Source of the DNA: Cristatella mucedo
Lineage: Eukaryota; Bryozoa; Phylactolaemata; Cristatellidae
NCBI GenBank assembly: GCA_009760855.2
Contig: WPIO01000184.1
Coordinates: forward strand, 442,259-506,258
Direction of reading: 5' to 3'
Length of the DNA stretch: 64,000 nucleotides
Under the pieces are notes generated by a model. It saw nothing but the letters and a program-made list of their open reading frames with translations. It was not told the DNA's origin and did no database searches. Shown here in pieces: positions 23,297 through 35,157 of the stretch. The translations under genes were made by a program, and so were the position numbers. Every line of letters starts with the position of its first letter. The first letter of the stretch is position 1.

Positions 23297-23809
23297 CTTC
23301 AAAAGATTACTGAGCACCCACGGTTCGTGATTTATTTCAAGCCCACTTAACACATTCACTCAACCGTCAAGAGTAGGCAGATTTCAGTCAGCCAGTGTTT
23401 CAGCGTTCAATACTCTCCAAAGAGATCAGTGCACTGAAAAAGCACTTGGCTAGGATTGAAACCTTTGCCCAGCCTGCCACAGCTATTCAGGCAGCAGCTT
23501 GAACAGAGGCCGAGAGAAACCGCAAGCACTGTTGCTTATACTTGCGTGTCTGTTGAGCTTCCGTGTACAGTTGAGTAGAAGTAGAAATAAACATCAGCAC
23601 CATCCGAATGCTTAGCAGCTTGCTTCGAGAGAGAAAGCACCCAAGCGTTAGTGCGTGCACGTAAAATCAACTTAAGAAACGTGTAATTGCTTACACTCTG
23701 TTAGCCCCTTTAACTTTCTGCTGTCGAGCCCTCGTGGTCTACTTACAGTCTGTTTTTTCAGTCTCAAGGTATTATTAAGCATTACCTTTTCTAACTCACC
23801 TGACCCGTG
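23297..23809. other. Intergenic stretch
   Basis: No recognised gene or repeat. It precedes the second copy of the segmental duplication. Confidence 0.4.
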
Positions 23810-24425
23810 CTGCCTCATGGCACTCAGCTATTGCACTGATAATGAAAGTGCTTGCTGCAACTGCTTTGGTTATTTGAAGTTGTAATGTCCTCATTTGATT
23901 TATAAAACTCATTCTGAAACCTGTGACTGGCTGGCTGAGAGTCAGAATAGCCGAAACTGTGCACGCAATAAATAATTAATTTTAACGAGAAGTCGTGTAT
24001 AGCCCCCTAACAGTACTGAATCGCATTGAAGGCATTTTGCAACTGAGCGATAGTTAGTGACACGAGTTAGTGTCAAGCAACGTGCCATGATTAATCATTC
24101 AAAAGCAGTCAATTATCAGGCTTTTACTAGTATTACTAATTATTACTCGTGTAGATAAAAGCGTATGAGAAGACACACATGGAGTAGGACCATTTCATCT
24201 TAGTGCTCTCACTTCACGAACCGGATCTTGGGATCGAGCCCTGAAGCAGGCAATTATTTATTCAATTCCCACCCCCTGCAAAGCAGTTCTTATGACGTGA
24301 AGTTTAGTAATGCGCCAGCAAGAAAAAAGCAATTCACTAGAATAGAGCAAAGAGTGTGTGAGCATTATGGAGTCTTTTAGCTGCAGCGTCTGTAGCGAGG
24401 TTGACGCTAAAGCTAGTCAACCAAA
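23810..24425 (+). repeat. Segmental duplication, copy 2, first block
   Basis: Counterpart of about 2,090-2,780 (anchors listed there). It begins about 0.6 kb after the zinc-finger gene. The alignment stops at about 24,425, where an old LINE B takes over. Confidence 0.8.
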
Positions 24426-24761
24426 CTAACCTGCATCACCAGCTGCAGAGGGGTCGTGGCTGTTTTCGGTAGCCCAGAATTACAGTAGTCAAGCCTAGAT
24501 GAGCAAATAGGAGCGAAATAAATTTCTGTCAAGCCACTAAGAAGTAGAAGTTCCCCCATCCTTTACTGGGGTCAAACGCGATAGCAAGCTGTGGAAGATG
24601 TCTCATTGATGAACCTTAGCAGTTTTAAGCAGCTATTTAGGTGGATACGTACATCTTGAGCACAGTGATGGCGATTGCAATACGCCGTCAGAAATTAGTA
24701 GAGCAAGGACGTCCTAGTCCGGCTGCAGGCTCGGGCTGTCCACTAAGTAGGAGCTGGGTCT

Positions 24762-24893
24762 TATCCTAGCTGATTAAACAGCCTCTTCTGTATAGCGACA
24801 GAAGAGCCTTTACGGCTATCACCACCGCTTGCAGTGGCGATAAAGGATCGAGACCGAGGTCGTGAAAGCAACCGCCTTACCTAGTGTGCCATG
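24762..24893 (-). mobile_element. SINE-2 copy with box B deleted
   Basis: Both ends match SINE-2, but about 30 bp covering the box B region is missing: the sequence goes from GATAAAGGATCG directly to AGACCGAGGTCGTG. It sits at a different point of the LINE B than the SINE-2 of copy 1, so the two were separate insertions. Confidence 0.8.
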
Positions 24894-25883
24894 TAGTTCC
24901 AGCAAAATGGTTGACACTCATGATTGAATGTCTTCGAGGTAAGCCTTCAATGTATCAGTAGCCACTACGGTTTCTGCGGGTTGAAATGAAAAATACAGCA
25001 AGCGATCGTTGGAACGGAAGTGAAGGCCTATTACGTTGGCCCAAATCTATTTTCCTAGAGGTTCAGTATAAAAGGAGAACGGCAAAGGATTTTAAATGAA
25101 CCCCTGTGGAACTCCTTGGGTGACTGGCCTGCTGGTTGAGATGTGACAATCTCACGACACGGATTGAATACCGGCACATACAATAGCTTTAAACTATGTC
25201 AGTGCCACACTTTCCAGACCGACCTATGTTCTTAGTCGTACGACAGCAAGATCAATAGTGTCAAATGCTGATGATAGATCAAAGGAGCACCTGGGCGGTG
25301 ACGCTACCACAATCGTTACTGCCTAGGATGCAATTGGTCACACTGAATGGAACAGTTGTGTTCAAATTGTGTCGCTTGAGCCATTACGAAAATTGTTCTG
25401 TCAATTATACGTGGTCTACAAGCTTCTTAGGCCTAATCTAGGCTAGAATCTTTAAACAGATAGGAAGAAGGAAACTTTTGGTAGTTTGCTTGGATCTCAG
25501 GATCCAATACAAGCTGTAGGAGTTTGGTCAAACGATAGCAAATTTGAAGGACTTTTGACCTACAAATGTATTCAATGAAGTATTGAAAACCTTATTTACT
25601 GCTGGATCAAGTTTATCTCCTAGTGAAGGACGGAGAACGGACAGCAGACGCTTCTCAGGAGAAGAGGCCCTTTTTCTAGACTTCTTTAAAACAGCACCTT
25701 CATGAATAGAAGTCTCTTTACAATTTTTTAAGGAGGGTCATATGGTGCGATTAAAGCAATTGCTACAGTCGGAGTTGGCTTTCTGGAGGGATGAATATTC
25801 AAAAACTTTTAAACGAAGACAGCATGAAATCCTATCAGCCCGACAGTTTACATATTCGGGTTTTGAGACCTTTTGGAGTTGCA

Positions 25884-26880
25884 ATGTAATGTAATATAAT
25901 GTATCTCTGTCAGTAACTCCACAAAGTCATAAAGACCGTGTGGCTGTTACGCAGGAGAGTTTTGTGTAGCGCACTCACAGCCTAAGCGGCTTTCGGTACG
26001 CATTCGGTAGCCAACAGACTTCGTCTCACGCAACAAAGAGAAAGTGGGAAGCATAGCAGAGTCAGGAGAGCAGTTGAGGTAGTGAGTAGCATAGAAGTAG
26101 CAGTTCAGGACCGCTGAAAAAGAGTGCCTGAGTCGGCAGTTGGAGAGTAGTTGTCGTTGCGTAAGAGTTGTGGAAGTGAGTTCCACAGTCTAGGACCTGC
26201 AGAGCTAAAGCATCTGTCGCCAACTGTCTTTAAGCGGAGGAATGGGACAGTTAATTTACTGTCCACACAGGACCTGAGGGCGCGAACAGGCTGAAACTGA
26301 TGCAGCAGTTCAGCTAGGTACAAAGGAGCCAAGCCGTGGCGGGCCTTATGGGTCAGAGTAAGAACTTTGCTCTGTATCCTTTGCTCAACCGGCAACCATC
26401 CTAGCTCTTTCAGCAGAGGCGACACGTGCTCAAACCGCTGGGACTTGAAGACCAGCCTTGCAGCCATATTCATAGTCCGCTGTAGTGGCATAATAGCTTT
26501 CTTTGGCAGCCCAGCCAAAAGGGAATTACAATAATCAAGCCGAGACAGAACTAAAGAGCTAGTTAAATTTTTTACAAGCCACTGTGGGAGACAGCTTCTA
26601 ATCTTGGATAGGGATCGGATGTGATGGCTAGCTGTAGAGGCAGTCTTCTGAATGAAGCTTTTGAAATTGATGCAGCTGTCCAACCCGACACCTAGATTAC
26701 GAGCACGTGGTGAAAATCGCACAATAGCATCACCTATTAGAACAGCAAAGCCTTTTAATCCAGCCACACGCTTAGGGTGTCCTATGAGCAGCAGTTCGGT
26801 TTTATCGTCGTTTAATTTCAGGAAGTTTTCCGACATCCAGGATCGAATATCGGCAAGGCAAGCATTCAGTTTCTCAGTTA
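25884..26880 (-). mobile_element. Young LINE B 5'-truncated copy
   Basis: 3' tail of AATGT/ACATT type at 25,884-25,905, then the family 3' block and the ORF2 C-terminal region. It is truncated at about 26,880 within the RT 3' part (SENFLKLNDDKTELLL). It is very similar to the 57-60 kb copy and serves as the uninterrupted reference for the insertion at 57,733. It lies within the old LINE B. Confidence 0.88.
26105..26836 (-). pseudogene. LINE B ORF2 C-terminal fragment
   Basis: 243 codons open, covering the end of the RT domain and the C-terminal region (LNDDKTELLLIGHPK, SRLDYCNSLLAGLPKKA, ELGWLPVEQRIQSKVLTLTHKARHGLAP). A frameshift near 26,130 moves the last part of the protein into another frame (about 26,120-25,950). 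No catalytic RT residues are included because of the 5' truncation. Confidence 0.85.
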
Positions 26881-27235
26881 GCGAGTAAATGATTCGCTTT
26901 CCGTATAAACTTATTTTTGGCTCCGACTAGCAGGACCTAAGTTTTAAATAAAAAAGCCCTCGATTTTCGTAGCTTATGGGAGTAGATGCAGAGGAAGTCT
27001 CTGAAACTGAGTAGATGAGCATTTGACCTAGACTTAATAAAGTAGCGTTAAAGCCTATGCTTTACAAAGCGCATCTTCTAAGGATTTTTCGATAAATTAA
27101 AAGGCATTTATACAACTCCATGAAGAGAATGTATAAGGAATTCGGTCATTAAGAGTACTCCTATATTTTGAGAGAAAATATTGCCTCAATGAGGCTATCG
27201 TTGGCAGTCTGGGTGCAGACCAAGAAGACCTTTTG

Positions 27236-27456
27236 GTCGTGCTTTGCAGGGTCCGGTCCTGGTGGCTGTCGTGGTCTTGGCTGGCCAGATTAGTAGGCCG
27301 GCTTATGTGACAATGGCAGGGTGCATGGTCTATTTTTGCCTGATATGAAGGACCAGCGGCGGAGGCCTCATCGTTTTTGCAGGTCTGTCGTTCGCAATAT
27401 TGTGGGGACCGGTGGCTGAGGCCTCGTCGTCTTTTGCAGAGCGGGGCAAGCGTCGG
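27236..27456 (+). other. Short imperfect repeat-bearing spacer
   Basis: GC-rich spacer with a unit repeated imperfectly about 65-70 bp apart (GAGGCCTCATCGTTTTTGCAG versus GAGGCCTCGTCGTCTTTTGCAG). A diverged third unit may lie near 27,250. Origin unknown. Confidence 0.5.
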
Positions 27457-28274
27457 TGACCACATCAGCTCCACAATCAAGTCTGCCTACTTTCAGCTAC
27501 ATAACATTGCTACAATTCGGGCTTGTTTAGATAAGGATACCATATCCAAGTTGGTATATGCATTTGTGACATCTCGTCTTGACTTCTGTAACTCACTGCT
27601 TGCTGGCCTACCGGCATGTGCAATCAGGCGATTACAGCTGGTGCAAAACTACCCAGCTAGGCTTGTCTGTCGTGAGCGTTGCAGTTGCAACATCACACCA
27701 CCTCTCAACGACCTGCACTGGCTACAAGTCAAGCAATGGATCGACTTCAAGGTTTTGTCGCTCACTTTTAGGTCACTTCATTCTTTGGCTCTAGCCTATC
27801 TCTCAGATCTACTCCCTCACCACGCCAAGCATCGTACCACCGCTTTTTGGAATCCAACAGTGTACCACTACCTCCTACAAACCTTAAATCCTTTGGAGAC
27901 CGTGCATTTACTTCATATGCTCCCAAAGCCTGGAACTCCCTCCCGAATTGCGTCAGAACATCCCCTGACTTGACTACATTTAAAAAGAACTTAAAAACAC
28001 ACCTATTTAGGGCAGCATTTAGTGGGTCCCTGTGATTCGTCCTTCACGTGCTTATGTATGCTGACACTGTGCATGCTGCCACTAACGACATTTGCATGCT
28101 GACCCTGTGCATGTCACCCCTAACCATGTTATTCATGTTGTTTATCAAGCATGATATAACTCACGATTCAATCGCGTTTCCCTGTGCAGCAAATTTAAAG
28201 CGCCTAGAAAGAGATTGAGTTCTCTGAGGGCGCTTTATTAAGTGCATTATTATTATTATTATTATTATTAGGCT
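27457..28274 (+). mobile_element. LINE A copy, plus strand, 5'-truncated
   Basis: Starts at GACCACATCAGCTCCACAAT (post-RT region), continues through LDFCNSLLAGLPACAIRRLQLVQ and LKSFGDRAF coding landmarks to the 3' UTR, the stem-loop at about 28,195-28,235 and (ATT)n at 28,245-28,270. One frameshift separates the ORF2 pieces 27,457-27,850 and 27,850-28,035. Confidence 0.88.
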
Positions 28275-28611
28275 CTAGTGCTGGCTGGTTTTCCATTTTC
28301 CCATGGACACTGGGCGCAGGCCTGGTCGGTTGGATATCGGGGCGCTGCTCCAGCAAGCAAATCGAGATATTCGGCATCTTGCATTCTACCCTTTAAAGAC
28401 TAAGATGACAAGCAGATTGACAGCATTTCTCAGCATCGGCACTTTTAAGGTTTCATCGCCGGACGTACTCGATGCAGCCAAGCACATGTGATGGAACAGT
28501 TACAGTAAACAAGATTGAGCTATGATAATTGATGATAAGCGGGTGTACATCAGGTCATTGAGCTATAAATTCTGTATTATCACGGGATCTAGATCAGGAC
28601 CACCGATATGT

Positions 28612-29655
28612 GTCTAATAATTGCCAAGTACAATATAGGCTTTCAATTTTATGCAAATGACAATCAGTTGTACCTTTGCTTTAATCCCCCCAGCCCTCCA
28701 GCACGTCGAATTCTTTGTACACACTTGCTGCATGTATTGATGACATCTGCACGTGGATGGCAGCAACATTCTTAAACTGAATGATGACAGAAACAAGCTG
28801 CTAGTTATGGGCAAACCAAGTGCGATTCAGAAATTAGAAAACCTATCGCTCAAAATCGGCTCCACCAGCGTATCTCCAGTTGAATGTGCACCTAATCAAT
28901 GGGTCCTGTTACAAAGTGACCTTTTATTAGACGACCACATCAGCTCTTCAGTCAAATCTGCTTTCTTTTAACTATACAACATGGCTACAATTCAAACTTG
29001 CTTAGACAGGGATACGATATCAAAACTAGTACATTCATGTGTGACATCCCATCTCGACTTCTGTAAGTTCCTGCTTGCTGGTCTACAGTCTCGTGCAATC
29101 AGAGCTTACACTTAGTGCACAAATCTACATCTATGCTCGTCTGTCGCGAGCTTGGCAGTTGCCACATCGCACCACTTCTCGCCGATCTGCATTGGCTCCC
29201 GATGAAGCAGCGTATCGAATTCAAGTATCAGTCACTCACTTTTAGGTCTCTTCTTCCTCTGGCTCCAGCCTAGATATCACAGCTACTCCCCCAGCAGGTG
29301 AAGAAAAGTACAACCGCTGTTCTGACTCGAACCGATTAGCTATACCTCGTACGACCCTCGAAACCGTTGGAGACCGCGTCTTTAGTTTGCATGCTCACAA
29401 AGCCTAGAACTCGGTACTGACGCGCGTCACAACGTTCCCTGATATGATTGAAAAGAAGCTAGAACGTATCAGTTCATTACAGCATTCAGTTGGTTTTTGC
29501 GATTCATCCTTTGTTTGCATTACTGCTTACACTGCGCCTGATGCTTTCGTATGTTACCACCAATCATTTGGTAATACTTTCTATGTAGCATCAGTAAAGC
29601 CCGTAGACAGAGTTTCAGTTCTCCAAGGACGCTATACAAACGTATTATTATGATT
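28612..29655 (+). mobile_element. Older LINE A copy, plus strand
   Basis: Begins downstream of the YADD block (ATAATTGCCAAGTACAATATAGGC) and carries NDDRNKLLVMGKPSAIQKLE and later landmarks with many stops. It ends with AAAGCCCGTAGACAGAGTTTC (a decayed stem-loop) and ATTATTATG. It is clearly more decayed than the neighbouring 27.4-28.3 kb copy. Confidence 0.75.
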
Positions 29656-30651
29656 ATCAACTCACGTGCTGAACGAAGCCGACGTTCATCAGCTAGTCTA
29701 GAGATGAGTGGTCCTTACTTAGGGTACGTTTGTCGGCGTAAATGGTCAAGTCTATAGCTGTCAATAACGACCTGTAACATACGTATATGATGTTAAAAAG
29801 TTCCCAAATTCTCTTCCTAAACAAGATTAGACGGCCAAAAAGGTATCAGCAAATAACATCTATGATAGGCACGGTCTTTGATCTGGATCTGATAGCAACT
29901 GATTTTAACTATGGTCAATGCAAAAAACCGCAGGTCTTAAAGCCAAACGATTCAGGAATATGGAGAGCAAATCCGCCGCCACCTACGCAGTCAGATCACA
30001 CGATCTGAAAGAACGAGAGTCCAGGCGGGTGGTCTCCTTTAGGCAGCCAGCCTAGCTGGGCGTCGTCTGTGTAAATGCCAACAGAAATGGTTCTAGCTTC
30101 TTCCGGACATCCTGATCGCGTGTTCATGATAGAGAGATTAAGTTCTCTTAGGGCGCTAAATAAACGAATTATAGCTATGCATTTTCCGTGGGGCTTCGGC
30201 GAGCTACTTTAGCAGTTGTAAGCCATAGGGGACTGCAGGTCCAGGTTGATCAACATCTACCGGTGGTCTAAAACTTGCAAGGGAAGTATTAACTGCCTGA
30301 AGCGGACTAAGTGACCTGCTTGCTAAGCAGCGTTTAGCCGAGGTGACAGTCCGCGGATTTGCAGCAGCATCGGCAGCGGCCCAAGTCTAATTTTAACTTA
30401 AGACTGAGCTAGCGCGAGCGAGCAATTAGCAGAACGAGAGCCCCACTACTTATTAAACCTGCGTCGAGTAGATTTGACGGTCAAGCAGTTGTTAGGGCGG
30501 AAGCAGAATACAGGCAGATTCCTATTGATATGCCGAAGTAGTCCCGCCAGTAGGTATTATCTAATGGTTGGCATCGCACCTTGGTTGAGCGCATCTTTTT
30601 TTCGAGAAGCATATCCGCCGATAGCTCATGCACTGTCGCAACGAAGATACT

Positions 30652-30705
30652 CTCTGAAGGCGCTTTATCAAGTGCATTATTATTATTATTATTGTTATTA
30701 TTATT
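30652..30705 (+). mobile_element. Minimal 54-bp LINE A insertion (3' tail only)
   Basis: Consists only of the last stem-loop side of the LINE A 3' end (CTCTGAAGGCGCTTTATCAA and following) plus an (ATT)n run. It is flanked by ATACT at 30,647-30,651 and 30,706-30,710, a probable 5-bp target duplication. It is inserted within old LINE B sequence. Confidence 0.72.
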
Positions 30706-30861
30706 ATACTAGCAGAATATTATAAGATATTGTGAAGTTAGGCAAAGGTTCACGCCGAGCTTGGCTGCTCTCGCCTCGAACATCAATCCCCTGCTAGCTC
30801 CATTATTTTGCAACAGCAGCAAGGCTATAGGCGAGCGATTATCGAGAATCGATTAGCAGGA

Positions 30862-31028
30862 GAGCCGTGATGGCACACTAGGTAGGGCGGTTGCTTTCAT
30901 GACCTCGGGGGTCGTGGGTTCGATTCCTGCGGTGGGCGATCTTCTATCGCCACTGCAAGCGGTGGTGATAGCCATAAAGGCTCCTCTGTCTTTATACAAA
31001 AAGAGGCTGTTTAAGCAGCTGGGATTTT
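30862..31028 (+). mobile_element. SINE-2 copy, best preserved
   Basis: Complete head GAGCCGTGATGGCACACTAGG, box B GGTTCGATTCC within GTCGTGGGTTCGATTCCTGC, body GCAAGCGGTGGTGATAGCC, and a GAGGCTGTTTAAGCAGCTGG end with a T-rich tail. Usable as the family reference. Confidence 0.9.
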
Positions 31029-31089
31029 TTTTTCGGAGAATGCTCGGGTACGTGCTGCTTGGTGTACATTGGGCTCCGGAGATCGATCT

Positions 31090-32430
31090 CGTAAGATCGA
31101 TCAATCCTATGCAGTCACAGTCCGGATCGTTCGCTTGATTGACATTTTGACGGCCCACATTTCGACGTCTATAAAAGGGAAACTAAAGTGCCTAATTGAT
31201 GGTCACAGCATTTGCTTGGTCTTTTGAAATTGCCGACGCTTGAGCTGTCGCCTACTGCATCTGGGTACCGTACTATCACTAACCAGGTCGTAAGCTTCTT
31301 TGCGAACCTGTTTGAAGTTCCGTTATCTACCTGTAGAATCTCTCTCGTGAAAGTATTAGCCCTCAGAGTTTTTGAAAGGCATCAAGTTGAGATGCTGTGC
31401 TTGTTGCCAGCACGGAGTAATCTCGCAGGGATCGCGAGAGAGGCCCCAACTGACAAGGCTTGGCTTTTCATCCATAACTCACAAACAATGTCATCCTGGC
31501 TTATGTCAGTCAAGGATTAGTGATCCGTTATCCGAGGTAGTTGGCGTGCTATTCATGACCTACAGGGTTCACTTACATGCGCTATGAGCGCTAGGTCTCC
31601 TTATTCCCTAGGTCTCTGCTCGAGAGTATACCCAGCCACTAGCTGTTGAAATTTGAGCCACACTGACCTTTTCGCGGTCAGAAGTCGAGCAGATGTGAAG
31701 GGTCACACGAGGACACGAATTACACTTGCTCTGCTGTCACAGACCGAGGCCGGGCGATTCGAGGGCGCCTACGCCCAACGACCCAACGGGCGTGATGCAT
31801 TCGGTCGAGTCCATCACTGCCACGCCCATACGAAGATCACCTTAACAATCTCCTCACAACTTCTCCCTTTACAGTGCTTCTTGTGTAGCAGCTCTAGAAA
31901 TCTTACAACGTCTGGCGTGTGCATGGGACGTGGAGGCCAGCTCTAGAGACATTTATAAAGAGTTGGCAATGCTACAAGTGAGAGGACCGGACTGAGGGGG
32001 CGGTACCAGCGAGTATAATAATCGCTGTGCAGTCAGCCGAGCTTCCGCCTTTGTGGCGGCTTTTCATTCAGATGCCTGCAGGAAGCAGATGAGGACAATT
32101 TCGATGGCAGGCTCGATGGGGTGCCTGCACGAGAGATCCGTAACGGCTAGAAGAGCAAAGGGGATTGATTATTGGTTCGAAATTTCCTCCGAGTGTATCT
32201 GCGAGAGACTGATCGACTGACTTTCGCTAACACGTGATGGAGGTAGGCAGGCGCGGCTCAGCCTGCTGGAGGGTTTCTCCCGCCAGCTGGGTAGGCATGG
32301 CGGTCGCCCACAAGCTTACTCTCGAGCCTACACCGCCTCTCCGCGCTTAAGGCGATCGTGCGTTTAAGGTGCTTAGGCTTTGGCTCGAGAACATGCTTGT
32401 AGGTTTGAGATTAAGGGCTCTGGTTGAAAC
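31090..32430 (+). repeat. Segmental duplication copy 2, middle block
   Basis: Counterpart of 9.4-11.2 kb (anchors given there). It lacks the LINE A and LTR insertion that follows in copy 1. Open frames here are not conserved with copy 1, so none is called as a gene. Confidence 0.75.
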
Positions 32431-32729
32431 TTTTATGGGTTACCAGACCTTACCGGAACGAATGTTAGGGGGTTCATGTAGCGCGGCAAAGTAAACGCAT
32501 GCAAGCTGACAGTGAAATGAATGCCAAGCTCACCTATTTCACCAGTCGCTTTTTGAAGACCTTGTTTCCGACTGGCTTCGATCTTTACTCACCGGTTGAT
32601 TCGTACCCTGCTCGGTGGCTCAAAAGACCCGGTTCTTAGAACTGATAAGCCACCCTTATGGATTGCAGTTTTGTATAGCTCCGAACTGATTCTGCGTAAA
32701 TGCTTCTTCTTTCTCTCGATCTGACTCGA
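32431..32729. other. Copy 2 sequence with no clear partner
   Basis: Non-coding sequence between duplicated blocks. The matching part of copy 1 is mostly replaced by the LINE A insertion or deleted. Confidence 0.4.
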
Positions 32730-33659
32730 GAAGGTCTGGCCCAGGCTGTACTTGCCGTGGAACGGTTGTTCAACTCCATTTTACTATTAATTTAACTCTA
32801 TTTAACCACGTTAAATCGAAATCAAGTTTTTGGCTTGTTGCATTATTTTGGCCAATGGAGTTATTTGGAGTTATTTTAGCCAATCATGCACAATTTAATT
32901 AAGAGCATGTGAAATCTAATAAGTAAAGCCGGTCATATTGATTTCATTCGTGGAATCGCATTGAAAATTGTAAATACTCATTCATATAATAAAATTAGCA
33001 GCCAAGGTCTTTGACATCGTGCCAAGATGCAATCAGCAACCAAGGGCTTGTACATAGTCACAAGAAGGACAAGAACGTGTGTTATAGATGCCTTGCGTAG
33101 CGATGAGATGACAGTCACACATACAAGCTAGTTATGCTTTACCGAAGCTTGCATTCAAATGGTGGCATAACAAGTCACTGTCTCACTTTTCTCGTTATGC
33201 ACCGTGTGCATCTCGTTATGCACACGACATCGATCGTACCTGTCAAAAGTTTTGGACTTGCTTTATGCAACAAGAGTTATGTTAATTTTTGTAGGCCGTA
33301 GTGTTCTTTGTCCAGCAAATAGGCTTTTGTACAGTTTTGTCTGGTTACTTTCTTCTATATGCTATAGCACTTTTTAACTTTGCAGATTTTTTATCTGAAG
33401 AATTGCTTCAATGGTGTTTTCCCTTTTCACCGTGAGATCACCATCATTTGGACCCAAGATGTTGCTGGTAGCTTCGTGGATGGCATGCAAGTGAGGGCTG
33501 ACTCAACTGTATAGATGACCTGTCCTGCTGAGTTTTTTGGTGTTTTCTGTTGAACCAGGCTTGATTTACATATGCTGCCCTGGTTTGGCCCAGTAACTAA
33601 GGTTCTCCCTCCGACCAATTCTGGCCAAGTTCTCAGGCTCTAGCCCACAATTAGCATAT

Positions 33660-33725
33660 TTGAGGCGCCTAAATAGAGATTAAGTTCTCTTAGGGTGCTA
33701 TGCACATGAATTGTATATATGTTAT
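33660..33725 (+). mobile_element. SINE-1/LINE A tail fragment
   Basis: Only the shared 3' stem-loop (GCGCCTAAATAGAGATTAAG and following) and an ATGAATTGTATAT end are present. Because both families share this tail, the parent cannot be decided, though the AATAGAGATTAAG variant favours SINE-1. A similar fragment lies at about 30,125-30,170. Confidence 0.6.
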
Positions 33726-34469
33726 ATTATATGAGTACTTGCCCAAGCATGACAGTAATAAGTATAGGCGATGGAGATAGCCGTAGTTTGCCAACACATA
33801 TCATACCCTTGTAGTACTAGAGACCGATGTTTGTGTGTATTGATGTTTGTTGTTGCTTACATGTCTGCAAGGGTACACAGTTAATGGGCTATTGGAGTCA
33901 TACTTGCTGTCATAGATGTTAGATAAATTCAACTCTGCTTTGCAAATTGCCAGACTTAATTAACCTTTTGATCTAACTATATCATTTGTTTGCTACATTG
34001 CATCATTGCATCTTGATTACCGTAGTTTTCTGTAATAATCCCGGCTTACGTACTTGATTGTCTGGGGCTGGTGGAAAGCGAAACAACTCGTGTGGTTTGT
34101 CGCTGAAAACCATATGGCAATGTCTATCGTAGCTGCGAGGCAGCATCACTTCTGGCCGAGCTTCTCTTGCTTCCTGTCAAGCATAATGCCTATTTTAAGA
34201 TAATTCCTTTGGCCTTCTAGGGTATTTACCACCTTGCACTAGCCTACCAATAAAATCTCCCTGCTTCTTTTGTGTGTTCTTGCACCATCTGCTCCATAGC
34301 ATCTAGTCAAATTTGTTATTATCGTAAAGTCTTTTCACTATTGCAAAATCTTTTGGTGATCGACTCGTCAGCTCGAATGCAGCAAAAGTTTGGAACTAGT
34401 CGCCGAGTATGGTTGCTACCTGCAGTACCTTGCATCGTTAAAGGGTCTGCCGAAGACTGTATGCTTTAA

Positions 34470-34615
34470 ATAATAATAAATAAATAAAATTCATTTGTAT
34501 AGCACCCCAAGAGAACTCAATCTCTATTCAGGCGCTTCACATATGCCTCGGGGCTTGAGCCCACGACCTCAGCAAGACCTTGGTTAGGGCTGTGACCGAT
34601 TCAACTCAGCAGCTC
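34470..34615 (-). mobile_element. SINE-1 (tRNA-derived, LINE A tail) copy
   Basis: On the minus strand it shows a decayed tRNA-like head, GTCGTGGGCTCAAGCCCC in the box B position, CATATGTGAAGCGCCTGAATAGAG, and a stem-loop ending in ATAT/ATTT repeats. Confidence 0.82.
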
Positions 34616-34730
34616 AACTTTCCCTTTGCCCCAGTGAGATAGTCGTTATTTTCCGGCTTGCTTTGAGTGCTGACCTGTGAATGATTCAATGCTTAATAAT
34701 TACTTGGGGTCCTACTAAGTAACTGTTGCC

Positions 34731-34872
34731 ACCGAGCTGGTTTGGTCTAGCGGTAAGGTGCTCGCCCCGACCAAGGTCTGACAGAGGTCGTGGGCTCGAG
34801 CCCCGAGGCATATGTGAAGCTCTTGAATAGAGATTAAGTTCTCTTTGGGCGCTATATAAATGAATTATATAA
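34731..34872 (+). mobile_element. SINE-1 copy
   Basis: Head GAGCTGGTTTGGTCTAGCGG carries a box A-like TGGTCTAGCGG. GTCGTGGGCTCGAGCCCC matches box B. Then come GAGGCATATGTGAAG, the AATAGAGATTAAGTTCTCTT stem-loop and GCGCTATATAAATGAATTAT. Full length is about 140 bp. Confidence 0.9.
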
Positions 34873-35157
34873 CGGTTCCGCGTGGTGTTTTCTTGTCATT
34901 ACTTTCACATTTTTGTCGAAGCGGGATTCAACTGTGTTTTGCATGCTTGTCTAAGCATGACTTCTCGATCAAGGCTGCTGCTACTCTTGCAGCGAGTCGT
35001 AAAGCTTGCAGTTAAAGAGCGCCCAGATAGAGATTCCGTTCAGTTAGAGTGCTAGACAAACGGTTTAGTAGTATTATTTTTTTATCATATTGTTGGTTGT
35101 GTTGGTTCATTACATTACTGCATAAACCTAGCAGAAATACGCGTTCGCATCTCACTG

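Larger units (their letters stand above)
24426..30850 (-). mobile_element. Old decayed LINE B in duplication copy 2, split by later insertions
   Basis: Minus-strand LINE B pieces occur in correct order at 24,426-25,880 (post-RT and RT), 26,881-27,235 (linker), about 28,360-28,611 and 29,690-30,650 (endonuclease), and 30,711-30,850 (5' side). Between them sit a younger LINE B (25,884-26,880), two plus-strand LINE A copies (27,457-28,274 and 28,612-29,655), a 54-bp LINE A tail (30,652-30,705) and a SINE-2 (24,762-24,893). Coding capacity is lost throughout. It corresponds to the old LINE B at 6.2-9.4 kb: GAGGAAGTCTCTGAAAC occurs at 7,984 and 26,991. Confidence 0.72.
32730..35000 (+). repeat. 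Segmental duplication copy 2, third block
   Basis: Counterpart of about 14.2-15.0 and 16.3-17.65 kb. It includes the old shared LINE A relic at about 34,005-34,260 (CGTGTGGTTTGTCGCTG, CATCACTTCTGGCCGAG). It is interrupted by two SINE-1 copies that copy 1 lacks, while copy 1 has a LINE B fragment and a SINE-2 at 15.0-16.25 kb that are missing here. Confidence 0.78.

Noticed and set aside
34731-34872. tRNA gene candidates at SINE-1 and SINE-2 heads
   Set aside because: Box A and B-like motifs are present, but acceptor and anticodon stems do not pair, and the units recur with non-tRNA bodies and LINE tails.
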